Under the pieces are notes generated by a model. That model saw only the letters and a program-made list of their open reading frames with translations. It was not told the DNA's origin and did not search any database. The translations under genes were made by a program, and so were the position numbers. Below are positions 41,893 to 49,939 of a stretch of 64,000 nt of DNA, piece after piece (position 1 is the first letter of the stretch; each line of letters starts with the position of its first letter). The stretch comes from Streptomyces cylindrosporus (GTDB lineage Bacteria; Actinomycetota; Actinomycetes; Streptomycetales; Streptomycetaceae): positions 1 through 64,000 of the forward strand of contig NZ_JALDAY010000024.1 of NCBI RefSeq assembly GCF_022698165.1, in the 5' to 3' direction.

Positions 41893-42957
41893 CTACGCGA
41901 CCGCGGTCTCGGGCCCGTCCTCGGCCGCCGCGCTGTCGTCGATGAGCCGGTCCGGGGACAGCGCGTACTGGAAGACCAGCCCGTTCAGGGTGTGCACCCC
42001 CCACAGGGCCTTCAACTCGGCGATCTCCGTCTCCAGCGCCCGCTTCGACACCTCCAACTTCCGGGCGATCGACGGCTGCGACTCCTCCGCGCACAGGTAG
42101 CGGAGGATGACCCGCTGCCGGGCGTTCGTCCGCACCCCGCCCGTCCCCGACACCGTGTCCACCACCCCGCCCCGAGCACGCAACTCCCCCGACCAGGGCT
42201 GGCCGCGCCGCCACTCCGCCTCAAACACCTGCGCCAGCACCGCGACCACCGCCGGATCCGTCACCAGCCACGCCGCATGCGGCGCCGAGCCCTCCACGAT
42301 GTGATCGGGCACGACCGCCTGCTCCCGGTCCACGATCACCATCCGCTCGAAGTCCCCCACCACGGTGCGGTACTGGGCGGGCCGGCCCCCCGTACGGGCC
42401 GCCATCGTCCGCGCGTACTCGGCCGTCAGGGCGTGGTCGCGGACGGTGTCGCGGTAGATGGTGCGCAACTCCACCCCCCGGTCCAGCGCGTGGCTGTCGC
42501 GGGAGACGGCGCCCTCGAGGACTTCCCGCTTCCTAGGTCCGCCGGGCTGCGCGGCGAGGATCTCCCGCCGGGCATCCCCCACCACGTCCTGCAGGCGTGC
42601 GTTCACGGTCTGCGGGTCGGCGAGGTACACGCTCGACCCCGACGCCCGCAGCTGCACGGCCCGGTACTCCTGGATCAGGTCCCGGGACGACTCCGGCATC
42701 GCCGCTACCCGGTCGATGCCGCGGCGTACCTCGTCCAGGACCAGCGACACCATGTTCCGGTAGGCGGGCTGCGGGTCCCGGGCGACGGTCCGGGGATCGT
42801 CGCTGATCAGATTCCAGGCGATCAATTCCCGGCGGGCATTCTGATCTGCGGAGTTCAGGGCGTCGACGGTTTCCCATTCCTCACGGCAGATTGCCTTGTA
42901 CAACCTTTTCGCTTGTTCGGACAAATCACCGATCGTGTAGCCGTCACCCGGATTCAT
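41893..42957 (-). CDS. TrmB/LuxR-like transcriptional regulator
   Basis: 354 residues. N-terminal winged helix (about 8-55: IGDLSEQAKRLYKAICREEW), a helical spacer, a central PLD/TrmB-like sensor (about 170-245: RKREVLEGAVSRDS, LRTIYRDTVRDHALTAEYA, VGDFERMVIVDRE), and a C-terminal LuxR-type HTH (about 285-335: ARQRVILRYLCAEESQPSIA). This double-HTH plan is common in Streptomyces. Divergent from a tiny secreted protein with a perfect 13-bp inverted repeat between them. Ligand unknown. Confidence 0.75.
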   Translation of the reverse strand: MNPGDGYTIGDLSEQAKRLYKAICREEWETVDALNSADQNARRELIAWNLISDDPRTVARDPQPAYRNMVSLVLDEVRRGIDRVAAMPESSRDLIQEYRAVQLRASGSSVYLADPQTVNARLQDVVGDARREILAAQPGGPRKREVLEGAVSRDSHALDRGVELRTIYRDTVRDHALTAEYARTMAARTGGRPAQYRTVVGDFERMVIVDREQAVVPDHIVEGSAPHAAWLVTDPAVVAVLAQVFEAEWRRGQPWSGELRARGGVVDTVSGTGGVRTNARQRVILRYLCAEESQPSIARKLEVSKRALETEIAELKALWGVHTLNGLVFQYALSPDRLIDDSAAAEDGPETAVA

Positions 42958-43000
42958 GACCAACGATCTACTCCCCCGAACCCCGACACGCTAGATCAAC

Positions 43001-43029
43001 TGCGGTTTCCCGCGGTGCGGGAAACCGCA
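43001..43029. promoter_or_regulatory. Perfect 13-bp inverted repeat between regulator and DTGWG gene
   Basis: Arms TGCGGTTTCCCGC and GCGGGAAACCGCA around GGT, 44 bases before the regulator start. No T-run on either side, so an operator fits better than a terminator. No confident -10/-35 pair seen for the rightward gene. Confidence 0.7.
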
Positions 43030-43239
43030 CGAAGAAACGATTGAGACAGCAAAGACGATACGACAGCATCCTTGTGGGGCGTCCCCCGACGCTCGTATCC
43101 ACGGTCCTCCCCCACGCCACACGCGACTACTGCCAGGAAACCGCGTGCCCGCCCCGGGGAATCGCAGCAGGGCCAACGCACGAGAATCGGGCCAGACGCC
43201 CCTTTACTGTTTCTCCACACCCGTACAGAGGAGCATCCC

Positions 43240-43494
43240 GTGAGCCAAGGACGACACCGCGCCCCCAGGACACCCGCGCCCGCCAGGAAGATCAGCTTGC
43301 GCCGCCTCGCCGCCGCCGCAGGATTCGCGGCCGCGGCGGCCACCGGGATCGGGCTGGCCGACGGCGCCGTCACCTCGGCCACGCCGGCCGACACCGGCTG
43401 GGGCGCCCCCGACACCACCACCGTCGTCGACAGCGACACCGGCACGGACAGCGGCGGTACGGCCGTCTACCTGGACGACACCGGCTGGGGCTGA
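43240..43494 (+). CDS. Small secreted protein with two DTGWG motifs (candidate signal peptide precursor)
   Basis: 84 residues; GTG after AGAGGAG. Basic N-terminus (ARKISLRRL), hydrophobic Ala-rich signal sequence (AAAAGFAAAAATGIG), then an about 40-residue mature part. That part has ADTGWGAPD just after the likely cleavage region and ends in YLDDTGWG at the C-terminus. A motif repeated at both ends of a tiny secreted protein suggests excised peptides. Its own hairpin terminator makes it a single-gene transcript opposite the TrmB/LuxR regulator. Confidence 0.65.
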   Translation: MSQGRHRAPRTPAPARKISLRRLAAAAGFAAAAATGIGLADGAVTSATPADTGWGAPDTTTVVDSDTGTDSGGTAVYLDDTGWG

Positions 43495-43500
43495 CAGGAC

Positions 43501-43556
43501 TGCGTGGGGTCTGGCGGGCGCCCGAAGGGGAAGCGGCACCCACCAGACCCCACGCA
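43501..43556 (+). terminator. Long hairpin terminator after the DTGWG gene
   Basis: Perfect 14-bp arms TGCGTGGGGTCTGG and CCAGACCCCACGCA, with an inner GGGCGCCC hairpin. Starts seven bases behind the stop. Confidence 0.75.
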
Positions 43557-43604
43557 CCACCGGCAGGGGGCAACACCCGCCCGAAACCACGGCACCGTGG
43601 AGGC

Positions 43605-44036
43605 ATGCCCCCAACGCCCAGAAAGACCTCCCGCGAAGACACCCCGCTCGTCGCCCATGCCCGCCACGAGCTTCGGCTCATCGGCGAAGACGACTTCGTC
43701 ATCACCGGCCTGTGCAAGGTCATCCGCTCCTTCGCCGACATGGGCCACAGCGGAGGAAGCGCCCCGCACGCTATCGCCTACCTGGAACGCCTCCTGCGCT
43801 TCCAGCCGTTGTCCGAACTCACCGACGACCCAAGCGAGTGGATCGACCGGCACGCCGAAGGCCTCTTCCCCACCCCGTTCTGGCAGTCCAAGCGGAACCC
43901 GGAAGCCATGTCTACCGACGGCGGGAAGACGTACTACCTGATCTCCGAGCAGGAAGCCGCGGGCGATATCGCCACCACCCCGCTCCACCGCAGCAAGCCA
44001 GCAGACCTTCCGCAGTCCTCCCCGGACGGTGCCTGA
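43605..44036 (+). CDS. Accessory protein, unknown
   Basis: 143 residues. Helical, with LVAHARHELRLIGEDDFVIT and IRSFADMGHSGGSAPHAIAY. The ATG lies one base after GGAGG, too close for normal use, so a leaderless or alternative start is possible. A palindrome CCACGG-CA-CCGTGG sits just before it. First gene of a tightly coupled five-gene operon. Confidence 0.6.
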   Translation: MPPTPRKTSREDTPLVAHARHELRLIGEDDFVITGLCKVIRSFADMGHSGGSAPHAIAYLERLLRFQPLSELTDDPSEWIDRHAEGLFPTPFWQSKRNPEAMSTDGGKTYYLISEQEAAGDIATTPLHRSKPADLPQSSPDGA

Positions 44037-44506
44037 TGGCCAAGGTGAACCCGACCAGCCCCTACACGCGGCTCCGCCAGTTGCCTGGCGGGGACCGGCG
44101 CCTCCACGTCACCGCCCACGGCGGCACCACCAGCGGCTACCTCGCCGAGGCCAGCATCGCCTACACCAGCGACGAGGTGCCCACCCTGCACATCGAGCTG
44201 GAGGAGTCCGAGCACGACCTGTTCAGCGCCGGAATCGACGCCGTACGGATAGACATCCCCGCCGACCAGATCCTTGCCGCCGACGTGGCTGCCCTCCGCG
44301 TCGACACGCCCTCCTCTTACGCCTGGCAGGAGCTGTCCCGCCAGCTGGAGACGCTGAAGCCGTGGCTGAGCACCGAGGACCCGCCGCCGTGCGGGCACGA
44401 GGACGTCGTCGAGACCCCGGAGTTCGCCAACTCCCAGACGCCCGGGATCTGCCTGTGGTGTCCCACCCCGCTGGTGAAGCTGAACGACGAATGGATCCCG
44501 GCATGA
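44036..44506 (+). CDS. Accessory protein, unknown
   Basis: 156 residues; one-base junction with the previous gene. Beta-rich middle (RRLHVTAHGGTTSGYLAEA, VPTLHIELEESEHDLFSAG) and a C-terminal cysteine cluster (CGHEDVVETPEF, CLWCP). No family recognised. Confidence 0.55.
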   Translation: MAKVNPTSPYTRLRQLPGGDRRLHVTAHGGTTSGYLAEASIAYTSDEVPTLHIELEESEHDLFSAGIDAVRIDIPADQILAADVAALRVDTPSSYAWQELSRQLETLKPWLSTEDPPPCGHEDVVETPEFANSQTPGICLWCPTPLVKLNDEWIPA

Positions 44507-44799
44507 GCGAGCCCGAGCCCGGGCAGGGCGAGTACGAGATGGTCATGCCGATCATCCTGGCCAAGACCAACGGCGGACCGTACGACGACGCAGCGGTCGT
44601 CGCGGGGATGACGTGCGGCGCCCTGGATCAGGAGCTCGCCATGGCGAAGACCCTGCACACGCTGCCCCGCGAGCGCTACCTGGACGCCAGGCTCCTGGAG
44701 CAGGCCGACCTGATCGCGATGAAGCACGGCTACATGATGAAGCGCGGCGACCTGGACGAGGCGTCCGGGTGGCAGGAGGTGACGTTCGAATGGGCGTGA
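44503..44799 (+). CDS. Accessory protein, unknown
   Basis: 98 residues. EYEMVMPIILAKTNGGPYDD then a helix pair (LARLLEQADLIAMKHGYM-like). Coupled by a four-base overlap to the preceding gene. Confidence 0.55.
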   Translation: MSEPEPGQGEYEMVMPIILAKTNGGPYDDAAVVAGMTCGALDQELAMAKTLHTLPRERYLDARLLEQADLIAMKHGYMMKRGDLDEASGWQEVTFEWA

Positions 44800-45185
44800 C
44801 CACCGACACCATCCACCGTGCCGAACTCCCCATCGACGACCGCCCGCACGGCATCGACCTCTCCGGGGACATCCTCCATGCCGCCGTACGGAGATTCGGC
44901 AGCGTCGACGTCTGGTACGTGGCCCGCAGGAACGACCAGGAGCACATGCGGCGCAGCTTCCAGATCGTCGGCACCGGCCAGCCCTTCGCCGCAGGCCTGC
45001 ACCGCCACCATAAGTCAGCGGTCTCGCCGGACAGCCATCTCGTGTGGCACGTCCTGGAGAACCTCTGCCCGCACTCGCTGCCGGCTCCGGAAGACCTGAC
45101 CGACCACCAGGTGGTCGGCACGGAGTGCCCGGCCTGCCGTGTCGGATTGAGCGGAAAGCGCGGATCGGGCTGGGTTCCGGTATGA
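44790..45185 (+). CDS. Accessory protein, unknown
   Basis: 131 residues; ATG chosen because GGAGGTGA lies nine bases upstream, giving a ten-base overlap. Contains VDVWYVARRNDQEHMRRSFQ and an end with NLCPHSLPAP and ECPACRVG, a possible zinc pair. Confidence 0.55.
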   Translation: MGVTTDTIHRAELPIDDRPHGIDLSGDILHAAVRRFGSVDVWYVARRNDQEHMRRSFQIVGTGQPFAAGLHRHHKSAVSPDSHLVWHVLENLCPHSLPAPEDLTDHQVVGTECPACRVGLSGKRGSGWVPV

Positions 45186-45451
45186 GCCACAGCGATCCTG
45201 CAGACGACCTGAAGAGCGCCTACCGGCGCCTCGAAGAAGCGATCGGCGACGTGGCCCGGCTGGAGGGCGCGCAGGGCGTCATGCTGGAGTGGATCGTGGT
45301 CACCGCGCATCAGCGGTACGACGAGGACGGCGACCCCAAGGTGCAGATCGGGCAGTGGCTGCCGGACGGCATGGACGTCCCGTACCACCGGGTGATGGGC
45401 CTCCTCGACTACGCGCTGACGATGCGGCGCGGCGAGATCCTCCAGGACTGA
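45182..45451 (+). CDS. Small helical protein, unknown
   Basis: 89 residues, four-base overlap with the previous gene. LKSAYRRLEEAIGDVARLEG coiled helix, then YHRVMGLLDYALTMRRGEIL. End of the five-gene operon. Confidence 0.55.
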   Translation: MSHSDPADDLKSAYRRLEEAIGDVARLEGAQGVMLEWIVVTAHQRYDEDGDPKVQIGQWLPDGMDVPYHRVMGLLDYALTMRRGEILQD

Positions 45452-45503
45452 CCCCGCGCCAGGCGGCCTGTTGTCAGTGGCGGGTGGGAGGGTAGACGTG
45501 GCC

Positions 45504-45548
45504 CAACGGCCCGTGCCCTGTCGGCGGGGCGCGGGCCCCGGGCCGTTG
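45504..45548 (+). terminator. Terminator hairpin after the five-gene operon
   Basis: Perfect arms CAACGGCCCG and CGGGCCGTTG, followed by TTGGTC. Confidence 0.6.
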
Positions 45549-45575
45549 TTGGTCCCGGATGCCACACTGGTAGGT

Positions 45576-45608
45576 GGCCCCATCCCGTTCCCCCGTCGGG
45601 ATGGGGCC
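45576..45608 (+). terminator. Second hairpin before the protease gene
   Basis: Perfect 12-bp arms GGCCCCATCCCG and CGGGATGGGGCC with a 9-base loop. Either a tandem terminator or a leader structure of the protease mRNA. Confidence 0.55.
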
Positions 45609-45656
45609 GCCACACGGCCCGGCCCCGCCGGGTAGGGGGCAACGTGGGCGCGGATC

Positions 45657-46439
45657 GTGTCCAGACTGAAGAGCATGCCTCTCCCCGCCCGCACCACTCG
45701 AACCCGCCGCCACACCCTCGCCGCAGCCGTCATCGCCGCCCTGGCCGCCGTCCTCGGACTGCTGGCCGCGCCGCACGCACACGCCGCGACCACGACGCCC
45801 GTGTACAAGGGCACCGGCTGGAAGGCGTGGACGTCGAACGGGATCTACAGTCTCGCCCCTGACGGGTACACCATCGTCTTCGCCGACGCGACCGCCCGCA
45901 CCCGCCTCACCCCCTACCTGAAGGGGCCGGCCGGCCAGGTCACTACGGCCGTGGGCGTTCCCATCACCGTGTCGACGATCATCGACACCACCCCGGCCGC
46001 CGCATGCCCGCCGCGGCACAGGATCGTCGTCCACTACACGTACCGGCCCATGGGGTTGAAGGGCATGTCGCAGACCCGCGCCTGCCACAACACCGTCGAC
46101 GGCTCCGCATGGGGCGGGCACATCCTGATCGACACCGAGTACTGGTCCACCACGGCCTGGTTCTCCACCGACCCGACGGTGAACAACAACTACCGCAAGG
46201 ACACGGTGGCCCACGAGCTCGGGCACGCCCTCGGACTTGACCACCCCAACGCGGACCTGAACAAGGACGGCACGATCACGTCCGGGGAGTGCGTGAAGTC
46301 GACCGCCGGCCGCAAGCCGGTCATGTGCTCGAAGAACCGCGGCGCCGCAGCTGCGGCGGATGCGGGACGGTACACGGCGGAGTACGACCTTCCCGGGCTG
46401 CGGCAGTTGCTGAGGAACTACGCGCTGCGGCAGCTCTGA
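45657..46439 (+). CDS. Secreted zinc metalloprotease (metzincin-like)
   Basis: 260 residues, GTG or the ATG six codons later. Signal peptide with LAAAVIAALAAVLGLLAAPH and cleavage likely after AHA. Mature domain carries VAHELGHALGLDH, the HExxHxxGxxH zinc site of metzincins, near residue 187-198, followed by KPVMCS, the likely Met-turn. Extracellular peptidase. On a phage-plasmid it could alter host surface proteins, or process secreted peptides such as the DTGWG product 2.2 kb away (inference). Confidence 0.85.
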   Translation: MSRLKSMPLPARTTRTRRHTLAAAVIAALAAVLGLLAAPHAHAATTTPVYKGTGWKAWTSNGIYSLAPDGYTIVFADATARTRLTPYLKGPAGQVTTAVGVPITVSTIIDTTPAAACPPRHRIVVHYTYRPMGLKGMSQTRACHNTVDGSAWGGHILIDTEYWSTTAWFSTDPTVNNNYRKDTVAHELGHALGLDHPNADLNKDGTITSGECVKSTAGRKPVMCSKNRGAAAAADAGRYTAEYDLPGLRQLLRNYALRQL

Positions 46440-46451
46440 ACGCACGAAAGC

Positions 46452-46475
46452 GGCCCGCCTCCGAAGAGACGGGCC
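46452..46475. terminator. Weak hairpin between convergent genes
   Basis: GGCCCG/CGGGCC with a 12-base loop between the protease and NERD genes, which face each other. Confidence 0.4.
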
Positions 46476-46522
46476 ACGGCCACGCAGGGCGCCCCCCATT
46501 GCGGTGACGCCCACCCTACGTC

Positions 46523-47179
46523 TCACCCGCCCTCCCCGTACGGGCGCAGCACCCGATCCACCCGCTCCACGATCGCCGCCGCGCCCACCGGATCCGCCGG
46601 CCCGTACAAGGCGCCGGCCAGGCGGGGTATCAGCCGGCTCGTCTCCAGCACGTACACGAAGTCGTCCCAGCCCGGCACGCGCACCGCGAGCTCCCCGCCC
46701 GCCACCGGGGAGTTGTGGACGACGAGCAGCGGCCACACCACCACCCCCGGCAAACCGAGCGCCTGCTGCACGCGGGCCGCATACCCGGCGACCTTCACGA
46801 CCTGGTCGTGCCGGTCCTCCGTGCCGCAGCACACCCGGCCGTTCCGTACGACGGTGGGCCAGCCGCGATGCCACGTCTTCGTATCCAGCACCACCACCGC
46901 CGTCCCCGTCGGCGGGACCAGGACGTGGTCCAGCTGGGCGCCGTACGGGATCCGCCGATCGTGCCGCACCGCCCAGCCCTGGCCCTGGAGTTGGGCGAGG
47001 AGGGCGGCGGTGACGGCTTCACCGCGGCCGCCGTGCTCCCTGCGGGCCGCCAGAGCGTCCGCCCGCCGCGCCTGCGCACTCACCCCCAGGGCGGCCGTCA
47101 GACGCCGCCACAGGCCCCTGCGGGCAGCCTTCCGGGTCTCCTCCGCCCACCGCATCGCACTGTTCTCGTACGACGTCAC
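46523..47179 (-). CDS. NERD-domain nuclease-related protein
   Basis: 218 residues from a GTG overlapping the previous stop by four bases. Helical start (AEETRKAARRGLWRRLTAAL), then a NERD core: GRGEAVTAALLAQL, YGAQLDHVLVPPTGTAVVV, LDTKTWHRGWP with the D...KxW-type acidic/lysine positions. NERD domains belong to the restriction-endonuclease-like fold. Possibly a defence or DNA-processing nuclease. Confidence 0.78.
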   Translation of the reverse strand: MTSYENSAMRWAEETRKAARRGLWRRLTAALGVSAQARRADALAARREHGGRGEAVTAALLAQLQGQGWAVRHDRRIPYGAQLDHVLVPPTGTAVVVLDTKTWHRGWPTVVRNGRVCCGTEDRHDQVVKVAGYAARVQQALGLPGVVVWPLLVVHNSPVAGGELAVRVPGWDDFVYVLETSRLIPRLAGALYGPADPVGAAAIVERVDRVLRPYGEGG

Positions 47180-47475
47180 CGCTCGCCCTCCACCTGCTCG
47201 AGCCACGCGCCCATCGACTCCCACACCTCGCGCACCTGCCGAGCATGAAGGACCACGTCGGACGCGTTCACGGACAGGCGCATCCACGGCCAGGGCGTCC
47301 CGTCCTCCGGCTGGTCGTCCCGGCCGTCCCGGGTGATGTGCGAGGGGACCTCGGCGAGTTGCACGACACCGTCCCGGCGGTCGTCCTGGCTGGGAAGGAT
47401 GTGCGAGCCCTGGTAGGCGTACGGCGGCCCGTCCTCGCCGTTCTCGAGGTCCAGGATCGTTCCCCACACACTCAC
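47176..47475 (-). CDS. Small protein, unknown
   Basis: 99 residues (MSVWGTILDLENGED). Contains YQGSHILPSQDDRRDG, HITRDGRDDQPEDG and a C-terminal helix. I have the impression of a conserved Streptomyces small protein that appears beside phage regulators, without known function. Confidence 0.55.
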   Translation of the reverse strand: MSVWGTILDLENGEDGPPYAYQGSHILPSQDDRRDGVVQLAEVPSHITRDGRDDQPEDGTPWPWMRLSVNASDVVLHARQVREVWESMGAWLEQVEGER

Positions 47476-48020
47476 CGGCTGGCCTCCTTCTGGTTCCGCT
47501 GGGCCAGGATCTGGTCATAGACCGGCTTCCACTTCAGACAGCCCGGGCACGTCACTTCGGTGTCGTCCGGAAGCGCTCCCTGCGTCGTCGACCGGCCGCA
47601 GATACCCATGCCGTGCGTCCACTCCTTCACGGGCTCGCACCACGAGTACAGGGCCAGGTGCGTAACGTCTGGCTCGTCTGCCAACTCGAGGCGCGCCACG
47701 GGCATCAGGTACACGCGCGTCTTGTCCAGATCGGTGGCCTCGGCGGCTGCCTGGGCTCGCACGTTGGCGGCCACCACCTCGGCGACCTTCACGCTGTACG
47801 TCGCCTGGTGCCTGCACGGTTGCACCGTCACCACCCGCTCGTCCTCATGCTCCATGCCGAGCCCGACGACCCAGCCGGTCACGGGCGCGCCGCAGACGGT
47901 GCAGTCCGGCCGGACGGTGTCGGGGTCCTGTGTGGCGCGCTCCTCCGCAGCCAGGAACTGGGCGAGCTGGGTGCTGGTGAGCCGCGGCAGCACGGCAGGA
48001 GCCGCGTTTCTCTTGTTCAC
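47472..48020 (-). CDS. Zinc-containing accessory protein, unknown
   Basis: 182 residues from a GTG overlapping the upstream stop by four bases. Two cysteine pairs CTVCGAPVTGW and CPGCLKWKP, plus CGRSTTQG, suggest a zinc fold. Helical N-terminus. Coupled in an operon with the XRE-type gene. Confidence 0.55.
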   Translation of the reverse strand: MNKRNAAPAVLPRLTSTQLAQFLAAEERATQDPDTVRPDCTVCGAPVTGWVVGLGMEHEDERVVTVQPCRHQATYSVKVAEVVAANVRAQAAAEATDLDKTRVYLMPVARLELADEPDVTHLALYSWCEPVKEWTHGMGICGRSTTQGALPDDTEVTCPGCLKWKPVYDQILAQRNQKEASR

Positions 48021-48250
48021 GGTGCTCCGTTCGGTTTGATCAGGATGGCGAGTTCGTTGTCCAGGTCCAGCCACACCAGCAGCGTCACCAGGGCGTCCGC
48101 GTCCGGGCGGCTGCCCTGGGACATGCGGGTGAACGTGGACGGGCTGATGCCCAGCTCGGATGCGACGTCCTTCCACGCCAGGCTGCGCTGGTAGCGCTGC
48201 GCGTCGAGACGCCGGTACAGCTCGGGCATGTCCAGGAGGTAGGCGCTCAC
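48017..48250 (-). CDS. XRE-family HTH regulator (small)
   Basis: 77 residues. HTH at about 25-55 (WKDVASELGISPSTFTRMSQ). DALVTLLVWLDLD after it matches the cro/C1 type. Candidate repressor for the regulon operators; the target cannot be told from sequence. Confidence 0.72.
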   Translation of the reverse strand: MSAYLLDMPELYRRLDAQRYQRSLAWKDVASELGISPSTFTRMSQGSRPDADALVTLLVWLDLDNELAILIKPNGAP

Positions 48251-48507
48251 GCTTCCCCCTCGACGGTTGAAGTGGCAGGCCTGCGGTGCCGGGCCGTACA
48301 GCCGCTACGGCGCCGCCGCAGCGCGTACACCACCCGGCGGGCAACCCACTCGGCGACGATGGACAGGCCGACCGAGAACAGGGCCAGGCCGACCACGGCC
48401 AGCACGGGCGGGGTGAAGTCCCCAGTGGCCCAGAACCAGAAGCCGACGACGGCGAGCGCGATGCCGGCAGGCAGGAGGACGTCGGAGGCGATACGGCGCA
48501 TGCTCAT
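48247..48507 (-). CDS. Small membrane protein
   Basis: 86 residues, two membrane helices (LLPAGIALAVVGFWFW; VLAVVGLALFSVGLSIV), then a basic tail. Upstream ribosome site is GGAG. The mobile element begins only about 20 bases ahead of its ATG, so the native promoter has been displaced. Confidence 0.6.
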   Translation of the reverse strand: MSMRRIASDVLLPAGIALAVVGFWFWATGDFTPPVLAVVGLALFSVGLSIVAEWVARRVVYALRRRRSGCTARHRRPATSTVEGEA

Positions 48508-48528
48508 CAGAGTTCTCCTTTGTGGATA

Positions 48529-49894
48529 CCCCGGCCTTCAGGCCGGGGAGGAAACGAAGCTCCTGCGGAGCAGGGCAGGGACAGCCGGTTCGCCGCCAGG
48601 GCGGACCGGCGTCTACCATCCACCGGTCGGCATCCGCCGCTCACACGGAATCTGATACGGTGTGAGGCGTGACGCAGCAGGTCAAGCGGGCTTTCAAGTA
48701 CCGCTTTTACCCCACGGACGAGCAGGCAGCTGAGCTGTCCCGCACGTTCGGCTGCGTCCGCCTCGTCTACAACAAGGCGCTCGAAGAACGCACCCGGGCC
48801 TGGTACGGCGAGCAGCGCAGGGTCTCCTACGTGCAGTCCTCGGCCGCGCTGACGGAGTGGAAGAAGACTGAGGAACTGGCCTTCCTGGCCGAGGTGTCCT
48901 CGGTCCCGCTCCAGCAGGCGCTGCGCCATCTCCAGACGGCGTTCGGGAACTTCTTCGCCAAGCGCGCCAAGTACCCCCGGTACAAGAGCAGGAAGAAGTC
49001 CCGGGCGTCGGCCGAGTACACCCGCAGCGCCTTCAAGTGGCGCGACGGGCACCTGACGCTGGCGAAGATGGCCGAGCCGCTGGACATCCGCTGGTCGCGT
49101 CCACTGCCCGAGGGCGCGGAGCCGACCACGGCGACCGTGTCCCGTGACGCGGCGGGCCGCTGGTTCGTGTCCCTGCTCTGCGAGGACACCATCGCCCCGG
49201 CCCCCGCCACCACCGCGGCGGTCGGCATCGACGCCGGGATCACCTCCCTGGTAACCCTGTCCACCGGCGAGAAGATCGCCAACCCCCGGCACGAACGGCG
49301 CGACCGCGCCCGCCTGGCCCGCGCACAGCGCGAGCTGTCCCGCAAGACGAAGGGCTCCGCGAACCGGGACAAGGCCCGGCGCCGCGTCGCCAAGGTCCAC
49401 GCCCGGATCGCCGACCGGCGCCGCGACTTTCTGCACAAGCTCACCACTCGACTCGTCCGCGAGAACCAAACGGTCGTGATCGAGGACCTCACCGTCCGCA
49501 ACCTGCTGAAGAACGGCCGCCTCGCGCGCGCCATCTCCGACGCGGCCTGGACGGACCTCCGCATGATGCTGGAGTACAAGTGCGCCTGGTACGGGCGCGA
49601 ACTCGTGATGATCGACCGCTGGTTCCCCAGCTCCAAGCTGTGCGGAACCTGCGGCACGGTCGCCGCGAAGATGCCGCTGAACGTCCGCGAGTGGACGTGC
49701 GAGTGCGGCGCGGTGCACGACCGTGACGTAAACGCGGCACGCAACATCCTGGCCGCCGGGCTGGCGGCCTCTGCCTGTGGAGACGGTGTAAGACCTCAAC
49801 GGGAGTCCTCCCGGACGGGGCGGTCGTCGGTGAAGCAGGAAACCCAGCGGGCGACCGCTGGAATCCCCCGCCTTTAGGTGGGGGAGGAAGTCAA
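48529..49894 (+). mobile_element. TnpB-only IS605/IS1341-type element
   Basis: Left hairpin CCCCGGCC-TTCA-GGCCGGGG (48529-48548), a rightward tnpB, and a right hairpin CCCCCGCC-TTTA-GGTGGGGG overlapping the tnpB end, followed by GAGGAAGTCAA. Subterminal hairpins instead of inverted ends are the hallmark of this family. No tnpA is present, so movement would need a helper transposase. It splits an otherwise leftward gene cluster. Confidence 0.82.
48669..49877 (+). CDS. tnpB: TnpB RNA-guided nuclease
   Basis: 402 residues from GTG. The RuvC triad appears intact: VGIDAGITSL with Asp188, VVIEDLTVRN with Glu272, and VHDRDVNAARN with Asp353. Zinc knuckles CGTC (325-328) and CEC (344-346) are between. 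The N-terminal WED/REC part starts VKRAFKYRFYPTDEQ. TnpB uses an omega RNA from the element's right end to cut the donor site (established in ISDra2). Stop lies inside the right hairpin. Confidence 0.92.
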   Translation: MTQQVKRAFKYRFYPTDEQAAELSRTFGCVRLVYNKALEERTRAWYGEQRRVSYVQSSAALTEWKKTEELAFLAEVSSVPLQQALRHLQTAFGNFFAKRAKYPRYKSRKKSRASAEYTRSAFKWRDGHLTLAKMAEPLDIRWSRPLPEGAEPTTATVSRDAAGRWFVSLLCEDTIAPAPATTAAVGIDAGITSLVTLSTGEKIANPRHERRDRARLARAQRELSRKTKGSANRDKARRRVAKVHARIADRRRDFLHKLTTRLVRENQTVVIEDLTVRNLLKNGRLARAISDAAWTDLRMMLEYKCAWYGRELVMIDRWFPSSKLCGTCGTVAAKMPLNVREWTCECGAVHDRDVNAARNILAAGLAASACGDGVRPQRESSRTGRSSVKQETQRATAGIPRL

Positions 49895-49911
49895 AGGGGC
49901 TCCAGGGCGGT
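49760..49911 (+). ncRNA. Predicted omega RNA with guide
   Basis: The end of tnpB plus the right hairpin would form the scaffold. If it ends at TCAA as in related elements, the guide begins at 49895 and reads AGGGGCTCCAGGGCGG. The 5' end is a guess. Evidence is the family architecture only. Confidence 0.45.
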
Positions 49912-49939
49912 GATCGGTCTTACCCGCCGGTGGCGGTGT

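Noticed and set aside
43072..43494. 140-residue version of the DTGWG protein
   Set aside because: The upstream part is Arg/Pro-rich, lacks a ribosome site, and would bury the signal peptide.
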